Under the pieces are notes generated by a model. It had not been told where the DNA came from and did no database searches. It saw nothing but the letters and a program-made list of their open reading frames with translations. Below, one piece after another: positions 38,246 to 47,192 of a stretch of DNA of 64,000 nucleotides (positions are counted from its first letter, which is position 1; every line of letters begins with the position of its first letter). The stretch comes from Prevotella sp. (lineage in GTDB: Bacteria; Bacteroidota; Bacteroidia; Bacteroidales; Bacteroidaceae): contig JAFVGZ010000026.1 of the NCBI GenBank assembly GCA_017478025.1, positions 24,655 to 88,654 on the forward strand. The letters run 5' to 3'. The position numbers and the translations under genes were made by a program.

Positions 38246-39205
38246 ATGAATACAAAGCAAAAGTATATAGCAAACATAGAGCGCTACTCGCAAGAGGAAG
38301 CGCTCTATTCGCGTTGTGGCTGGTCGGGCGTGAAGCTGCCAAAGGTCAGCCTGGGCTTCTGGCACAATTTCGGATATGATAATCCCTATGAGCGTCAGCG
38401 TGAATTGGCTCACTATGCCTTTGATCACGGCATCACGCACTTTGACTTAGCAAACAATTACGGCCCACCCTACGGTGCTGCTGAAGAGAACTTTGGCAAG
38501 ATGATGGACGAGGATTTCCGTCCTTATCGCGACGAACTGTTTATCGCTACAAAGGCGGGCTATGATATGTGGGAGGGTCCCTACGGCAACTGGGGCTCAA
38601 GGAAATACCTCATGTCGAGCCTGGATCAGAGCCTGAAACGCATGAGACTGGACTATGTAGATCTGTTCTACAGTCACCGCTATGACCCTGAGACGCCTCT
38701 AGAGGAAACGCTTCAGGCATTGGTGGACGTAGTAAAGCAGGGAAAGGCACTCTATGTAGGCGTTTCGCGCTGGCCGCTACAGGCGCTGAAGAGAGCGAAA
38801 GAGTATCTTGCAGCGCGTGATGTGCCTCTGCTGATATATCAGGGACGACTGAATCTCATCGACCGTGAGCCACAAGAAGAAGGCATCCTTGACTATTGCG
38901 CCGACAACGGCATAGGCTTCATATCCTTCTCGCCTTTGGCACAGGGACTGCTGACAGACAAGTATCTGAACGGCATTCCTGCTGACTCGCGCATGACACA
39001 CAGCGCGTACCTCAAGCCCGATGCGCTGACACCGGAGCTCCTCGCACAGCTCAGGGAGATGTCGGACAAGGCAAAAGCAGAAGGCTCTACGCTCGCCGAC
39101 AAAGCATTGCGCTGGGTATCAGAGCAGAGAGGCGTAACATCTGTGCTCGTTGGCATCAGCAAGACAGAGCAGATGGAGCGTAACATCAGGGCAGTCCTGG
39201 ATTAA
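38246..39205 (+). CDS. aldo/keto reductase, YghZ-like
   Basis: 319 residues, NADPH-dependent TIM-barrel reductase. Tyr in NNYGPPYGAAEENFG, Lys in FIATKAGYDMW and His in YSHRYDPET form the catalytic set with Asp in HFDLANNYG. Closest remembered group is YghZ (L-glyceraldehyde-3-phosphate reductase), with the LG-RLGMR-like NWGSRKYLMSSLDQSLKRM. Located after pgi, consistent with a triose/methylglyoxal role, which is inference. Confidence 0.9.
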   Translation: MNTKQKYIANIERYSQEEALYSRCGWSGVKLPKVSLGFWHNFGYDNPYERQRELAHYAFDHGITHFDLANNYGPPYGAAEENFGKMMDEDFRPYRDELFIATKAGYDMWEGPYGNWGSRKYLMSSLDQSLKRMRLDYVDLFYSHRYDPETPLEETLQALVDVVKQGKALYVGVSRWPLQALKRAKEYLAARDVPLLIYQGRLNLIDREPQEEGILDYCADNGIGFISFSPLAQGLLTDKYLNGIPADSRMTHSAYLKPDALTPELLAQLREMSDKAKAEGSTLADKALRWVSEQRGVTSVLVGISKTEQMERNIRAVLD

Positions 39206-39247
39206 AACATGAGTGTTTTTACGATGATTTAGCGGAAGTACGCACGT

Positions 39248-39303
39248 GAAGAAATGCGAGTACACCATTGACGAAATGCGAGTACACAATTGACGAAATG
39301 TCG
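39248..39303. repeat. 22-bp tandem array (2.5 units)
   Basis: Units GACGAAATGCGAGTACACAA plus TT start at 39248 (one variant base early), 39270 and 39292 (partial). It fills the gap between the convergent reductase and nuclease-like genes and runs to the latter's stop. Confidence 0.85.
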
Positions 39304-39304
39304 T

Positions 39305-39754
39305 TTATCTTACTTCGTCATAGTGCGGGATGTCTGCTAACACCTGCCAAAGGTTCTGAGCAGCGTCATATCTAAGGCAGACATGTTGTGAGCCATTACT
39401 GATAATGAGGTAATGAACCCGCAAGAGCATATTATAAGTGGTGACCTGTGTCACCACTTTTTTTGTCAGTGCCACACTCTCCGCCTTATACTCTATCACC
39501 ATCAACGGACGGCGCTCACGGTCATAGAGTATTGTGTCAACACGCAGATGCTTTCCTCCCACGCGCAGCTCCACCTCGTTAGCCATCAGCGCAGCAGGAT
39601 AACCCTTGTGGCTTATAAGAAAATTCACGAAATGCTGGCGCACCCACTCCTCTGGGGTCAGCGATACAAAACGATGACGCAGGATGTCAAGCACTTCAAG
39701 TTTGCCATCCTGCGTCTCGCGTATCTTAATGTCATCATACGGGGGTAAGTTCAT
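39305..39754 (-). CDS. HsdR_N-like (type I restriction R N-terminal) domain protein
   Basis: 149 residues, a stand-alone PD-(D/E)XK nuclease-like domain as found at the N terminus of type I restriction subunits. The catalytic set is visible as Glu in ANEVELRVGG, Asp in LRVDTILYD and Glu-x-Lys in MVIEYKAE. There are no helicase, methylase or specificity genes nearby, so it is not a restriction system. Such orphans are common in Bacteroidetes. Role unknown. Upstream neighbour is a glycosyltransferase, 37 bp away. Confidence 0.82.
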   Translation of the reverse strand: MNLPPYDDIKIRETQDGKLEVLDILRHRFVSLTPEEWVRQHFVNFLISHKGYPAALMANEVELRVGGKHLRVDTILYDRERRPLMVIEYKAESVALTKKVVTQVTTYNMLLRVHYLIISNGSQHVCLRYDAAQNLWQVLADIPHYDEVR

Positions 39755-39791
39755 ATCTTGGTCATATAATGGTCAGACCTTTGTCATATCC

Positions 39792-40565
39792 TTATTGTAT
39801 CTTAGGATACTTACGCAGCCAGCCATCCAGCCTCAACCGCATTACACCAAAGAAAGCCTCACCGAATATACCGCCAGACATCTTGCTGGTACCCTCGCGG
39901 CGATTGATGAAGATAACAGGTACCTCCTTTATCTTGAAGCCAATCTTGTAGGCTGTGTATTTCATCTCAATCTGGAAGGCATAGCCCTTGAAGCGCACCT
40001 TATCGAGCTCTATGGTCTCCAGAACCTTGCGGCGATAACACTTGAATCCGGCAGTGGTATCATGTATCTCAAAACCTGTGACGATACGGACATACTTTGA
40101 TGCAAAATAAGACATCAGTACACGTCCTATAGGCCAGTTTACCACGTTGACACCAGAAACATACCTTGAACCGATGGCGAGGTCATAACCACCTTCGGGA
40201 TTAGCTTCCGTCTTTGGAGCACAGGCAGCATAGAGGCGCGGCAAATCCTGCGGGTTGTGACTGAAGTCCGCATCCATCTCAAAGATATACTGATAGTTGT
40301 TGGGATGAGCCAACGCCCACTTGAAACCCTTGATATAGGCTGTGCCCAAACCAAGCTTCCCTGAACGCTGCTCCAGGAACAACTGCCCCTGAAACTCACT
40401 GCTCATCAGGCGCTTAACGATATCGGCAGTGCCGTCAGGAGAGCCGTCATCTATTACAAGTATGTGGAAAGACTGCTCTAAAGAGAAAATCGCACGTATT
40501 ATTTTCTCGATGTTCTCTTTCTCGTTGTAGGTGGGAATAATTACTATGCTGTCGCTGCTTCTCAT
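39792..40565 (-). CDS. family 2 glycosyltransferase, dolichol-phosphate mannosyltransferase-like
   Basis: 257 residues, single GT-A domain without transmembrane helices. IVIIPTYNEKENIEKII, VIDDGSPDGTADIV, the metal-binding EMDADFSHNP, and TTAGFKCYRRKVLE are typical of polyprenyl-phosphate mannosyl/glucosyl synthases (Dpm1-like). Probably makes a lipid-linked sugar at the inner membrane. It has a full promoter at 40592-40622, divergent from mfd. Confidence 0.93.
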   Translation of the reverse strand: MRSSDSIVIIPTYNEKENIEKIIRAIFSLEQSFHILVIDDGSPDGTADIVKRLMSSEFQGQLFLEQRSGKLGLGTAYIKGFKWALAHPNNYQYIFEMDADFSHNPQDLPRLYAACAPKTEANPEGGYDLAIGSRYVSGVNVVNWPIGRVLMSYFASKYVRIVTGFEIHDTTAGFKCYRRKVLETIELDKVRFKGYAFQIEMKYTAYKIGFKIKEVPVIFINRREGTSKMSGGIFGEAFFGVMRLRLDGWLRKYPKIQ

Positions 40566-40591
40566 CAGAATGATACCATATTTTACCGGTG

Positions 40592-40622
40592 CAAAAGTAC
40601 GAAAATATATTAAATTGGCAAA
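40592..40622 (-). promoter_or_regulatory. promoter of the glycosyltransferase
   Basis: On the minus strand TTTG (40622-40619), 19 bp, TACTTTTG (40599-40592), about 27 bp before the start at 40565. Confidence 0.75.
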
Positions 40623-40675
40623 GGGATTTCAGGCTTTTTTTGTAGTTATATCAAGTGTAATTGATTTTTTTTTCG

Positions 40676-40683
40676 TAATTTTG
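40676..40683 (+). promoter_or_regulatory. mfd promoter -7 box
   Basis: TAATTTTG ends 10 bp before the mfd ATG, implying a leader of only a few bases. Confidence 0.55.
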
Positions 40684-40693
40684 CAGCCTGTAA

Positions 40694-43600
40694 ATGTTAT
40701 TAACCGATTTATTGACCATCTGTGGCAAGGGTGCTCCAACGAAGGCCTTGCTGCGACTGATGGACAAGAGGACAGCCCGCAGGTCATGTATTGAAGGACT
40801 TACGGCAAGTTCTCTTGCCCTCTATTATGCTGCTGCCACAATGCTGCGAGCCGCCAAGGGCAGCAAAGACAATCCTAACAACGCCGACACCGCAACGGCC
40901 AAGGGCAGCAAAGACAATATCAATAGCACAAACGCTGGAGCAGATAAGGGCAACACTTCCACCGTTTTTATCATGCGTGATGCCGACGAAGCAGGTTATC
41001 TCTATCAGGACCTGTGCCGCATGTTGGGTGAAGAGGGAATTCTTTACTTCCCCTCCTCCTACAAGCGCGCCGTGAAATTCGGACAGCGGGACACATCGGG
41101 AGAGATGCTGCGCACAGAGACGCTGACAACAATCAGTAACCTCCGGGGAGCATCATGCACTATTGTCACCTATCCGGCTGCGCTGGCAGAGATGGTAATC
41201 TCACAGACCGAGCTGGATGACAGGCAGATAAGTCTGGCCAAAGGACAGACAATCCCCATCACCGACGTGGAGCATCAGCTGCGCGAGTTAGGCTTCGCAG
41301 AGCGGGATTACGTCTATGAGCCTGGGCAGTTTGCCGTTCGTGGCTCCATCATCGACGTCTATTCCTTCAGCAGCGAGGACCCTTACCGCATAGACTTCTT
41401 TGACGATGACATTGACACCATACGCACCTTTGATGTTGAGTCACAGCTTTCCAAAGAGATGCTGGAAGCTGTCACCATAGTACCCCACCTCGACACTACT
41501 GCTACCGAGAAGGTTCCTCTGCTCGAGCTGCTCCCTTCTGACTCGCTCATCATCACTCCCGATATGGGCTTCGCAACGGATGCCATTAATTATATATATA
41601 AGGAGGGCTACTCACAGCAGGCTATGTCAGACCGCCTCTCAAACGCCACCGAAATGGAGAAGGCCGACATCATGCGCGAGCTGAACGCGGAGCGCAACCT
41701 CTGTCCTGCCTCACGCTTCTCACAGCAGGCCTCACAGATGAGGTGGATTGAGCTGAGAGCATCGGCATCGGCTGACTGTTCCATCACCTTTCATACGCTC
41801 CCACAACCTTTGTTCCACAAAAACTTCGACCTCCTGGCACAGACACTCTTCGACTATCATGCACGGGGATATCGATGCTATATCGTCTCTGACAGCACTA
41901 AGCAGCATGAGCGTCTGGCAGAGATATTCAACGGAATACATATTGGTGACGGATGCGTCAGCGATTTCCTTAACGACTGGCGCATCAGCGGTTCGCTGCA
42001 TGAGGGGTTTATCGATGATGACATGAAGATGCTCCTCTTCACCGACCATCAGATTTTTGAGCGTTTCCATAAGTATCAGCTCAAGGCACAGTCAGCCAAG
42101 CGAGGCAAGATGGCGCTGACGCTGAAGGAGTTACAGGAGATGGAGCCCGGCGACTTCATCGTACACGTTGATTTCGGCATCGGCAAGTTCGGCGGCCTGG
42201 TCAGGATACCGGGCACTAACGGCAGCAATGATTTTCAGGAGGTCATACGCATCATCTACGCCAAAGGCGACAAGGTGGATGTGAGCATCCATTCCCTATA
42301 TAAAATCAGCAAGTACCGCCGCTCCGATACGGGTGAGCCCCCACGCCTGAGCACTCTCGGCACCGGCGCATGGGACCGCATCAAGGAGCGGGCAAAGAAG
42401 CGCATCAAGGATATTGCCCGCGACCTTATCAAGCTATATGCCAAGCGCCGACACGAAAAGGGCTTCGCCTTCTCGCCCGACACATACCTGCAGCATGAGC
42501 TTGAGGGATCGTTCCTCTATGAGGACACTCCCGACCAGATGAAGGCCACCCAGGAGGTGAAGCACGATATGGAGCAGGCACGCCCGATGGATCGTCTCGT
42601 CTGTGGCGACGTGGGATTCGGCAAGACAGAGGTGGCAGTCCGTGCAGCATTCAAAGCTGCCTGCGACAACAAGCAGGTGGCGGTGCTCGTGCCTACCACG
42701 GTTCTCGCCTTCCAGCACTACAAGACATTCTCAAAACGACTGGACGGTCTGCCCGTCACGGTGGATTACCTCACGAGAGCGAGAACAGCGAAACAGACAA
42801 AGGAACTGCTTGAGAAACTCGAGAATGGACGTATAGACATCCTTGTGGGCACACACCGCATGCTGACAAAGGCCGTGAAGTGGAAAGACCTCGGACTGCT
42901 TATCATCGATGAGGAACAGAAGTTCGGTGTCTCTACCAAAGAGAAGCTGCGCCAGTTGAAGACCAACGTCGATACGCTCACCATGTCTGCTACACCCATA
43001 CCGCGCACCCTGCAGTTCTCGCTAATGGGCGCAAGGGACATGAGCATCATGCGCACTCCCCCACCCAACCGCCAACCTATCGACACAATGGTGGCTACAT
43101 TCTCGCCCGAACTCATCAGCGACGCCATCAACTTTGAGATGAGCCGCGACGGACAGGTCTATTTTGTCTGCCACCGCATAGCCACTTTGGAGAAGATGCG
43201 CACCATCATAGAGCGCCACGTGCCAGACTGCCGCATAGCCATAGGTCACGGACAGATGAAGCCCGAAGAGCTGGAGAAAATCATCATCGGGTTCATCAAC
43301 CACGATTACGACGTGCTGCTCTCCACCACCATCGTGGAGAACGGCATCGATATTCCCAATGCCAATACCATCATCATCAGCGACGCCAACCACTTCGGCC
43401 TCAGCGATTTGCACCAGATGCGAGGCCGCGTTGGACGCAGCAACCGCAAGGCGTTCTGCTATCTTCTTGCGCCGCCACTGGCTTATCTGCCCACAGAGAG
43501 CCGACGAAGACTGGAAGCGTTGGAAACATTCGCCGACCTCGGTTCGGGCTTCAATCTCGCTATGCAAGACCTGGATATACGCGGTGCAGGCAATCTGCTC

Positions 43601-44218
43601 GGTGCCGAGCAGTCGGGATTCATGGAAGACCTGGGCTATGAGACCTATCAAAAGATACTCTCCCAGGCCGTCAATGAGCTGAAGAACGATGAGTTCCAGG
43701 ACCTCTACAAGGAACAGATAGAAGAAGGCGAAAACCTGACCGGTGAGGACTTTGTGGACGATTGCAATATCGACAGCGACCTGCAGATGTATTTCCCCGA
43801 CTACTACGTGCCTGGCAGCAGCGAGAGGATGCTGCTCTATCGCGAACTGGACAGCATCCACACCGATGCCGACCTGCAGGCTTATCGCAAGCGTATGGAA
43901 GACCGCTTCGGCCCTGTGCCGCCTGAGGGTGAGGAGCTGATGATGGTAGTGCTCCTGCGACGACTGGGACGACGACTGGGCTGTGAGCGACTCATTTTGA
44001 AGCAACACCAGCTGCAGATGCAGTTCGTAACCAATGAGAACAGCATGTTCTACAAAAGCAAATTCTTTGAGTCCATACTCGCCTACGTGCAGTCACACCC
44101 GAAGCTGTGCGACTTCAAAGTCATCGGCGGCCACAACCGCCTCATAATAAAAAACATCCCTACCGCCGCAGCCGCCACAAAAGTACTGAAAGAATGCATT
44201 ATGCAGAATGCAAATTAA
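40694..44218 (+). CDS. mfd: transcription-repair coupling factor
   Basis: 1174 residues. Removes RNA polymerase stalled at lesions and recruits UvrA. UvrB-like N-terminal domains, RNA-polymerase-interacting domain (MEPGDFIVHVDFGIGKFGG), translocase with Walker A GDVGFGKTEVAVRA, DEEQKFG box and QMRGRVGRS, then the TRCF C-terminal domain. A low-complexity Ala/Asn insertion with two AKGSKDN copies occupies residues 53-88. The C terminus and stop (ECIMQNAN) are encoded within a heptamer array. The promoter lies just 10 bp ahead of the ATG. Confidence 0.97.
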   Translation: MLLTDLLTICGKGAPTKALLRLMDKRTARRSCIEGLTASSLALYYAAATMLRAAKGSKDNPNNADTATAKGSKDNINSTNAGADKGNTSTVFIMRDADEAGYLYQDLCRMLGEEGILYFPSSYKRAVKFGQRDTSGEMLRTETLTTISNLRGASCTIVTYPAALAEMVISQTELDDRQISLAKGQTIPITDVEHQLRELGFAERDYVYEPGQFAVRGSIIDVYSFSSEDPYRIDFFDDDIDTIRTFDVESQLSKEMLEAVTIVPHLDTTATEKVPLLELLPSDSLIITPDMGFATDAINYIYKEGYSQQAMSDRLSNATEMEKADIMRELNAERNLCPASRFSQQASQMRWIELRASASADCSITFHTLPQPLFHKNFDLLAQTLFDYHARGYRCYIVSDSTKQHERLAEIFNGIHIGDGCVSDFLNDWRISGSLHEGFIDDDMKMLLFTDHQIFERFHKYQLKAQSAKRGKMALTLKELQEMEPGDFIVHVDFGIGKFGGLVRIPGTNGSNDFQEVIRIIYAKGDKVDVSIHSLYKISKYRRSDTGEPPRLSTLGTGAWDRIKERAKKRIKDIARDLIKLYAKRRHEKGFAFSPDTYLQHELEGSFLYEDTPDQMKATQEVKHDMEQARPMDRLVCGDVGFGKTEVAVRAAFKAACDNKQVAVLVPTTVLAFQHYKTFSKRLDGLPVTVDYLTRARTAKQTKELLEKLENGRIDILVGTHRMLTKAVKWKDLGLLIIDEEQKFGVSTKEKLRQLKTNVDTLTMSATPIPRTLQFSLMGARDMSIMRTPPPNRQPIDTMVATFSPELISDAINFEMSRDGQVYFVCHRIATLEKMRTIIERHVPDCRIAIGHGQMKPEELEKIIIGFINHDYDVLLSTTIVENGIDIPNANTIIISDANHFGLSDLHQMRGRVGRSNRKAFCYLLAPPLAYLPTESRRRLEALETFADLGSGFNLAMQDLDIRGAGNLLGAEQSGFMEDLGYETYQKILSQAVNELKNDEFQDLYKEQIEEGENLTGEDFVDDCNIDSDLQMYFPDYYVPGSSERMLLYRELDSIHTDADLQAYRKRMEDRFGPVPPEGEELMMVVLLRRLGRRLGCERLILKQHQLQMQFVTNENSMFYKSKFFESILAYVQSHPKLCDFKVIGGHNRLIIKNIPTAAAATKVLKECIMQNAN

Positions 44219-44243
44219 AAATTAATAATGCAGAATGCAAAAT
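44196..44243. repeat. 7-bp tandem array spanning the mfd stop
   Basis: GCATTAT, GCAGAAT, GCAAATT, AAAAATT, a 6-bp unit, GCAGAAT, GCAAAAT. The mfd stop codon (44216-44218) is inside the array, so the last seven codons derive from the repeat. Confidence 0.75.
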
Positions 44244-44244
44244 T

Positions 44245-44279
44245 TCTCTTGCATATCTCAAAACTTAATCGTACCTTTG
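44245..44279 (+). repeat. partial hairpin repeat carrying the frr promoter box
   Basis: TCTCTTGCATATCTCAAAAC followed by TTAATCGTA matches, in inverse orientation, the right half of the repeats at 54278-54439. It runs into TACCTTTG (44272-44279), the likely frr -7 box. Confidence 0.7.
44272..44279 (+). promoter_or_regulatory. frr promoter -7 box
   Basis: TACCTTTG at the edge of the hairpin-repeat fragment; the frr start is 73 bp downstream, beyond an 8-bp array. Confidence 0.6.
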
Positions 44280-44293
44280 CCAGCAGTAATCAT

Positions 44294-44349
44294 AATTCGA
44301 TAATTCGTTAATTTGTTAATTCGATAACTCGTTAATTTGTTAATTCGTA
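44294..44349. repeat. 8-bp tandem array in the frr leader
   Basis: Seven contiguous octamers (AATTCGAT, AATTCGTT, AATTTGTT, AATTCGAT, AACTCGTT, AATTTGTT, AATTCGTA) end 3 bp before the frr ATG. They make up most of the predicted 5' untranslated region. Confidence 0.88.
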
Positions 44350-44352
44350 AAT

Positions 44353-44913
44353 ATGTTAGACGTAAAAGCAACACTCAGCGATGCAGAAGAGCGCATGGAG
44401 ATGGCAGCTATGTTCCTTGAGGACCAGCTCTCCCATGTTCGTGCAGGACGCGCCAATGTCGCCATCCTTGATGGTATAAAGGTAAATTCCTATGGCATGA
44501 AGGTGCCCCTGAACCAAGTAGCCACAGTCACCACGCCGGATGCACGCACCATCGCCATCAAGCCTTGGGACAAGAAGGCTATCCGCGACATCGAAAAAGC
44601 TATCATGGACAGCGATGTAGGCATCACGCCCGACAATAACGGTGAGGTCATTCGCCTCGCTATACCACAGCCTACCGAAGAGCGCAGACGCGAGCTCACC
44701 AAGCAATGCAACAAAATTGCTGAAAAGGCTAAGGTGGAAGTGAGAAACGTGCGCGGCGACATCAAGGACAAACTCAAGAAGGCCATCAAGGACGGACTCT
44801 CTGAAGACATAGAGAAGGATGCCGAGAATGACCTGCAGAAGCTCCACGATAAGTTTATCGCAAAGCTCGACAAACTCATCGAAGAGAAGACCAAGGAAAT
44901 AATGACGGTGTAA
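44353..44913 (+). CDS. frr: ribosome recycling factor
   Basis: 186 residues, the family length. Splits post-termination ribosomes with EF-G. Conserved parts are HVRAGRANVAILDGIKVNSYG, PWDKKAIRDIEKAI and IRLAIPQPTEERRRELTK. rsgA starts 3 bp later (GTG), so the two are cotranscribed. The leader is an octamer array with no Shine-Dalgarno sequence. Confidence 0.98.
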   Translation: MLDVKATLSDAEERMEMAAMFLEDQLSHVRAGRANVAILDGIKVNSYGMKVPLNQVATVTTPDARTIAIKPWDKKAIRDIEKAIMDSDVGITPDNNGEVIRLAIPQPTEERRRELTKQCNKIAEKAKVEVRNVRGDIKDKLKKAIKDGLSEDIEKDAENDLQKLHDKFIAKLDKLIEEKTKEIMTV

Positions 44914-44916
44914 CGG

Positions 44917-45846
44917 GTGCGAGGCCTTGTAGTAAAAAATACCGGGTTCTGGTACACGGTTCTTCTTGATGATGGTGCTACGATTGCCTGTAAGGTGAAG
45001 GGAAACTTTCGCCTCAAGGGTATTCGTAGCACTAATCCCGTTGCTGTTGGCGACATCGTGAACGTGGAGGAAGGCTGGATCACAGCTATCCACGATCGCC
45101 GCAACTACATCATACGCCGCGCCTCCAACCTCTCCAAGCAGAGCTCCATCATCGCCGCAAACGTAGATCAGGCGGTACTCATCGTCACAATCAGCCACCC
45201 TGAGACCAGCACCACCTTCATTGACCGCTTCATAGCCTCTGCCGAGGCATATCGCGTGCCTGTCGTGCTGTTATTCAATAAGATAGACCTGCTGGATGAG
45301 GACGAGCTGCACTACCTTGACCTCATGCAAAACCTCTATGAGACCATCGGATATACCACACTCCGCGTCTCTGCCACAGAGGGGACAGGCCTGAGCCGCC
45401 TGCGGGAAATCCTGCAAGACAATATCTCGCTCTTCAGCGGCAATAGCGGTGTAGGGAAAAGCACCCTCATCAACGCCCTCGTGCCCGATGCGCAGCTCAG
45501 AACAGCAGCCATCAGCGAGGCACACGACCAGGGTACGCACACCACAACCTTCTCAGAGATGATACCACTCCCCTCATCCCCCGAAGGAAGAGGCTACATC
45601 ATCGATACCCCGGGCATCAGGGGATTCGGAACATTCGACATTGAGAAGGAAGAGCTGACAAGCTACTTCAAAGAAATCTTCCACTTCTCAAAGGACTGCC
45701 GTTTCTCAAACTGCACCCACACCCACGAACCGGGATGTGCCGTGCTGCAAGCCATCGAAGACCATCTGATAGCCCCTTCGCGCTATCAGAGCTATCTCTC
45801 CATCCTCTCCGACAAAGACGACTCCAAGTATCGTGCGCCATATTGA
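44917..45846 (+). CDS. rsgA: ribosome small subunit-dependent GTPase RsgA
   Basis: 309 residues, circularly permuted GTPase of 30S maturation. N-terminal OB fold (residues 1-75), then G4 (FNKIDL) before G1 (GNSGVGKST) and G3 (DTPGIRGFG), and a C-terminal zinc motif [14 protein letters not shown]. The GTG start is chosen because it sits 3 bp after frr and the OB fold begins there. A hairpin terminator lies 270 bp downstream. Confidence 0.96.
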   Translation: MRGLVVKNTGFWYTVLLDDGATIACKVKGNFRLKGIRSTNPVAVGDIVNVEEGWITAIHDRRNYIIRRASNLSKQSSIIAANVDQAVLIVTISHPETSTTFIDRFIASAEAYRVPVVLLFNKIDLLDEDELHYLDLMQNLYETIGYTTLRVSATEGTGLSRLREILQDNISLFSGNSGVGKSTLINALVPDAQLRTAAISEAHDQGTHTTTFSEMIPLPSSPEGRGYIIDTPGIRGFGTFDIEKEELTSYFKEIFHFSKDCRFSNCTHTHEPGCAVLQAIEDHLIAPSRYQSYLSILSDKDDSKYRAPY

Positions 45847-46115
45847 GCGCACCAACTCCCCCCCCACAAAACAAGGAATAAATGCATCTGCGCCTATTGC
45901 CACCAGAAAAAGAAAGAATAAAGAACAGAATCTCATCATATCTTATAAAATGTTCAAGTTGCTGAAGGAGTTAAGGAGTTCTTATTGCCGGTGTGGGGGA
46001 ATTCACTGCATTCTCTGTCCGGCTATTGTATAGTTGCCTATGTAGAGCCATTCTAGGGGCAATCAACAAATACCTCAAGTAAAAACCTTCAGAGAGAAAA
46101 CATCAGAAAATAGCG
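45847..46115. other. spacer between rsgA and its terminator
   Basis: No credible gene. It contains a C8 run (45859-45866) and a 27-codon cysteine-rich frame at 45950-46033 without a ribosome-binding site. Part is probably the rsgA 3' untranslated region; a small RNA ending at the 46116 hairpin is possible. Confidence 0.4.
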
Positions 46116-46155
46116 AAAGCAGCTACAGTCCAATGAGATTGTAGCTGCTTTTTTA
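46116..46155 (+). terminator. intrinsic terminator after rsgA
   Basis: AAAGCAGCTACA (46116-46127) pairs perfectly with TGTAGCTGCTTT (46140-46151), 12 bp with a 12-base loop, followed by a T-rich tract. Confidence 0.85.
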
Positions 46156-46230
46156 TTCTGTAATGTGATAAAATCTCCTAAAAATGCGAGTCTAGGACGA
46201 AGTTTTTAATGCGGAATGAGATTTTTTTAC

Positions 46231-46238
46231 TAAATTTG
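46231..46238 (+). promoter_or_regulatory. promoter -7 box of the DjlA-like gene
   Basis: TAAATTTG, about 90 bp before the start at 46329. The -33 element is not clear. Confidence 0.5.
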
Positions 46239-46328
46239 CAGGGGAGAAGTGTGTTTCCCCTTATTGTGGGATTGAACAGCACACTCCATGAATATAACAA
46301 TTACAAATGATTATACTGAATACTACAT

Positions 46329-47156
46329 ATGGCAATTATAAAATGGATAGCAGGCTTTCTGGGCTTCATAACGACGGGCTCACCCCTTGGTGCGCTTGCC
46401 GGATACGCTCTCGGAGCCCTCTTTGATAATACTATAAACACTCTCTCAGGCGGCGAAAAGGCATTTGCCTATGACAATACCACCCGTCAGCAGAACTACC
46501 ACCAGCAGACCTACCGCCAGCAGAACCGCCGGCAACAGGGAGAGAGGAACAGTTTCCTGTTCTCGCTTTTGGCTCTGGCATCGTATATCATTCGCGCCGA
46601 TGGCAAGGTGATGCACAGCGAGATGGAGTTTGTGAGACGGATGTTGAGAAGCAATTTTGGCAACGATGCAGCCATTCAGGGCAATGACATCCTGCTAAGG
46701 CTGTTTGAGAAACAGAAAGATATGGGCTATGAGGGGTATCGGCAATTGGTATGGGAGTGTTGTGCCCAGATAGCAAACAATATGACATACGAGCAACGCC
46801 TGCAGCTGTTGGCGTTTCTTGCAGAGATAGCAAAGGCTGACGGCAATACCCACGCGGATGAGATTACGGCCCTTAAATGGGTGGCATCCGGGCTGAGACT
46901 GTCGGAGGCAGAGGTGGAATCGCTGCTTAACTTAGGACGCGCCACATCATCTGTAGATGCGGCATACAAGGTACTGGAGGTCTCACCAAATGCTACGGAC
47001 GACGAGGTGCGCAAGGCGTACCGACGATTGGCGCTGAAACACCACCCAGACCGAGTGGCAACGCTGGGAGAGGATGTGCGTAAGGCGGCAGAGAAGAAGC
47101 TGCAAGAGATAAATGCTGCCAAAGACCTCGTATATAAGGCCAGGGGAATGTTGTGA
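46329..47156 (+). CDS. DjlA-like TerB/J-domain co-chaperone
   Basis: 275 residues. N-terminal hydrophobic Gly/Ala-rich segment (GFLGFITTGSPLGALAGYALG) likely touches the membrane. A Gln/Arg-rich linker follows (50-75), then a TerB-like helical domain (about 80-200) and a C-terminal J domain with HPD in LALKHHPDRV. The order matches E. coli DjlA. Would stimulate DnaK at the membrane. A 9-bp stem (GCTGATATT/AATATCAGC, 47157-47192) follows the stop. Confidence 0.9.
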   Translation: MAIIKWIAGFLGFITTGSPLGALAGYALGALFDNTINTLSGGEKAFAYDNTTRQQNYHQQTYRQQNRRQQGERNSFLFSLLALASYIIRADGKVMHSEMEFVRRMLRSNFGNDAAIQGNDILLRLFEKQKDMGYEGYRQLVWECCAQIANNMTYEQRLQLLAFLAEIAKADGNTHADEITALKWVASGLRLSEAEVESLLNLGRATSSVDAAYKVLEVSPNATDDEVRKAYRRLALKHHPDRVATLGEDVRKAAEKKLQEINAAKDLVYKARGML

Positions 47157-47192
47157 GCTGATATTGCAGCGTTTTATTCTGAAAATATCAGC
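47157..47192 (+). terminator. hairpin after the DjlA-like gene
   Basis: GCTGATATT (47157-47165) pairs with AATATCAGC (47184-47192). An alternative GCGTTT/AAACGC pairing overlaps it. No T-run follows at once, so terminator is a guess from position. Confidence 0.4.

Noticed and set aside
43022-44008. 328-codon minus-strand frame
   Set aside because: Entirely antisense to mfd with no family signal.
45950-46033. 27-codon cysteine-rich frame (CRCGG, HCILC)
   Set aside because: No ribosome-binding site, no known relatives, sits in a probable 3' untranslated region; not enough support.
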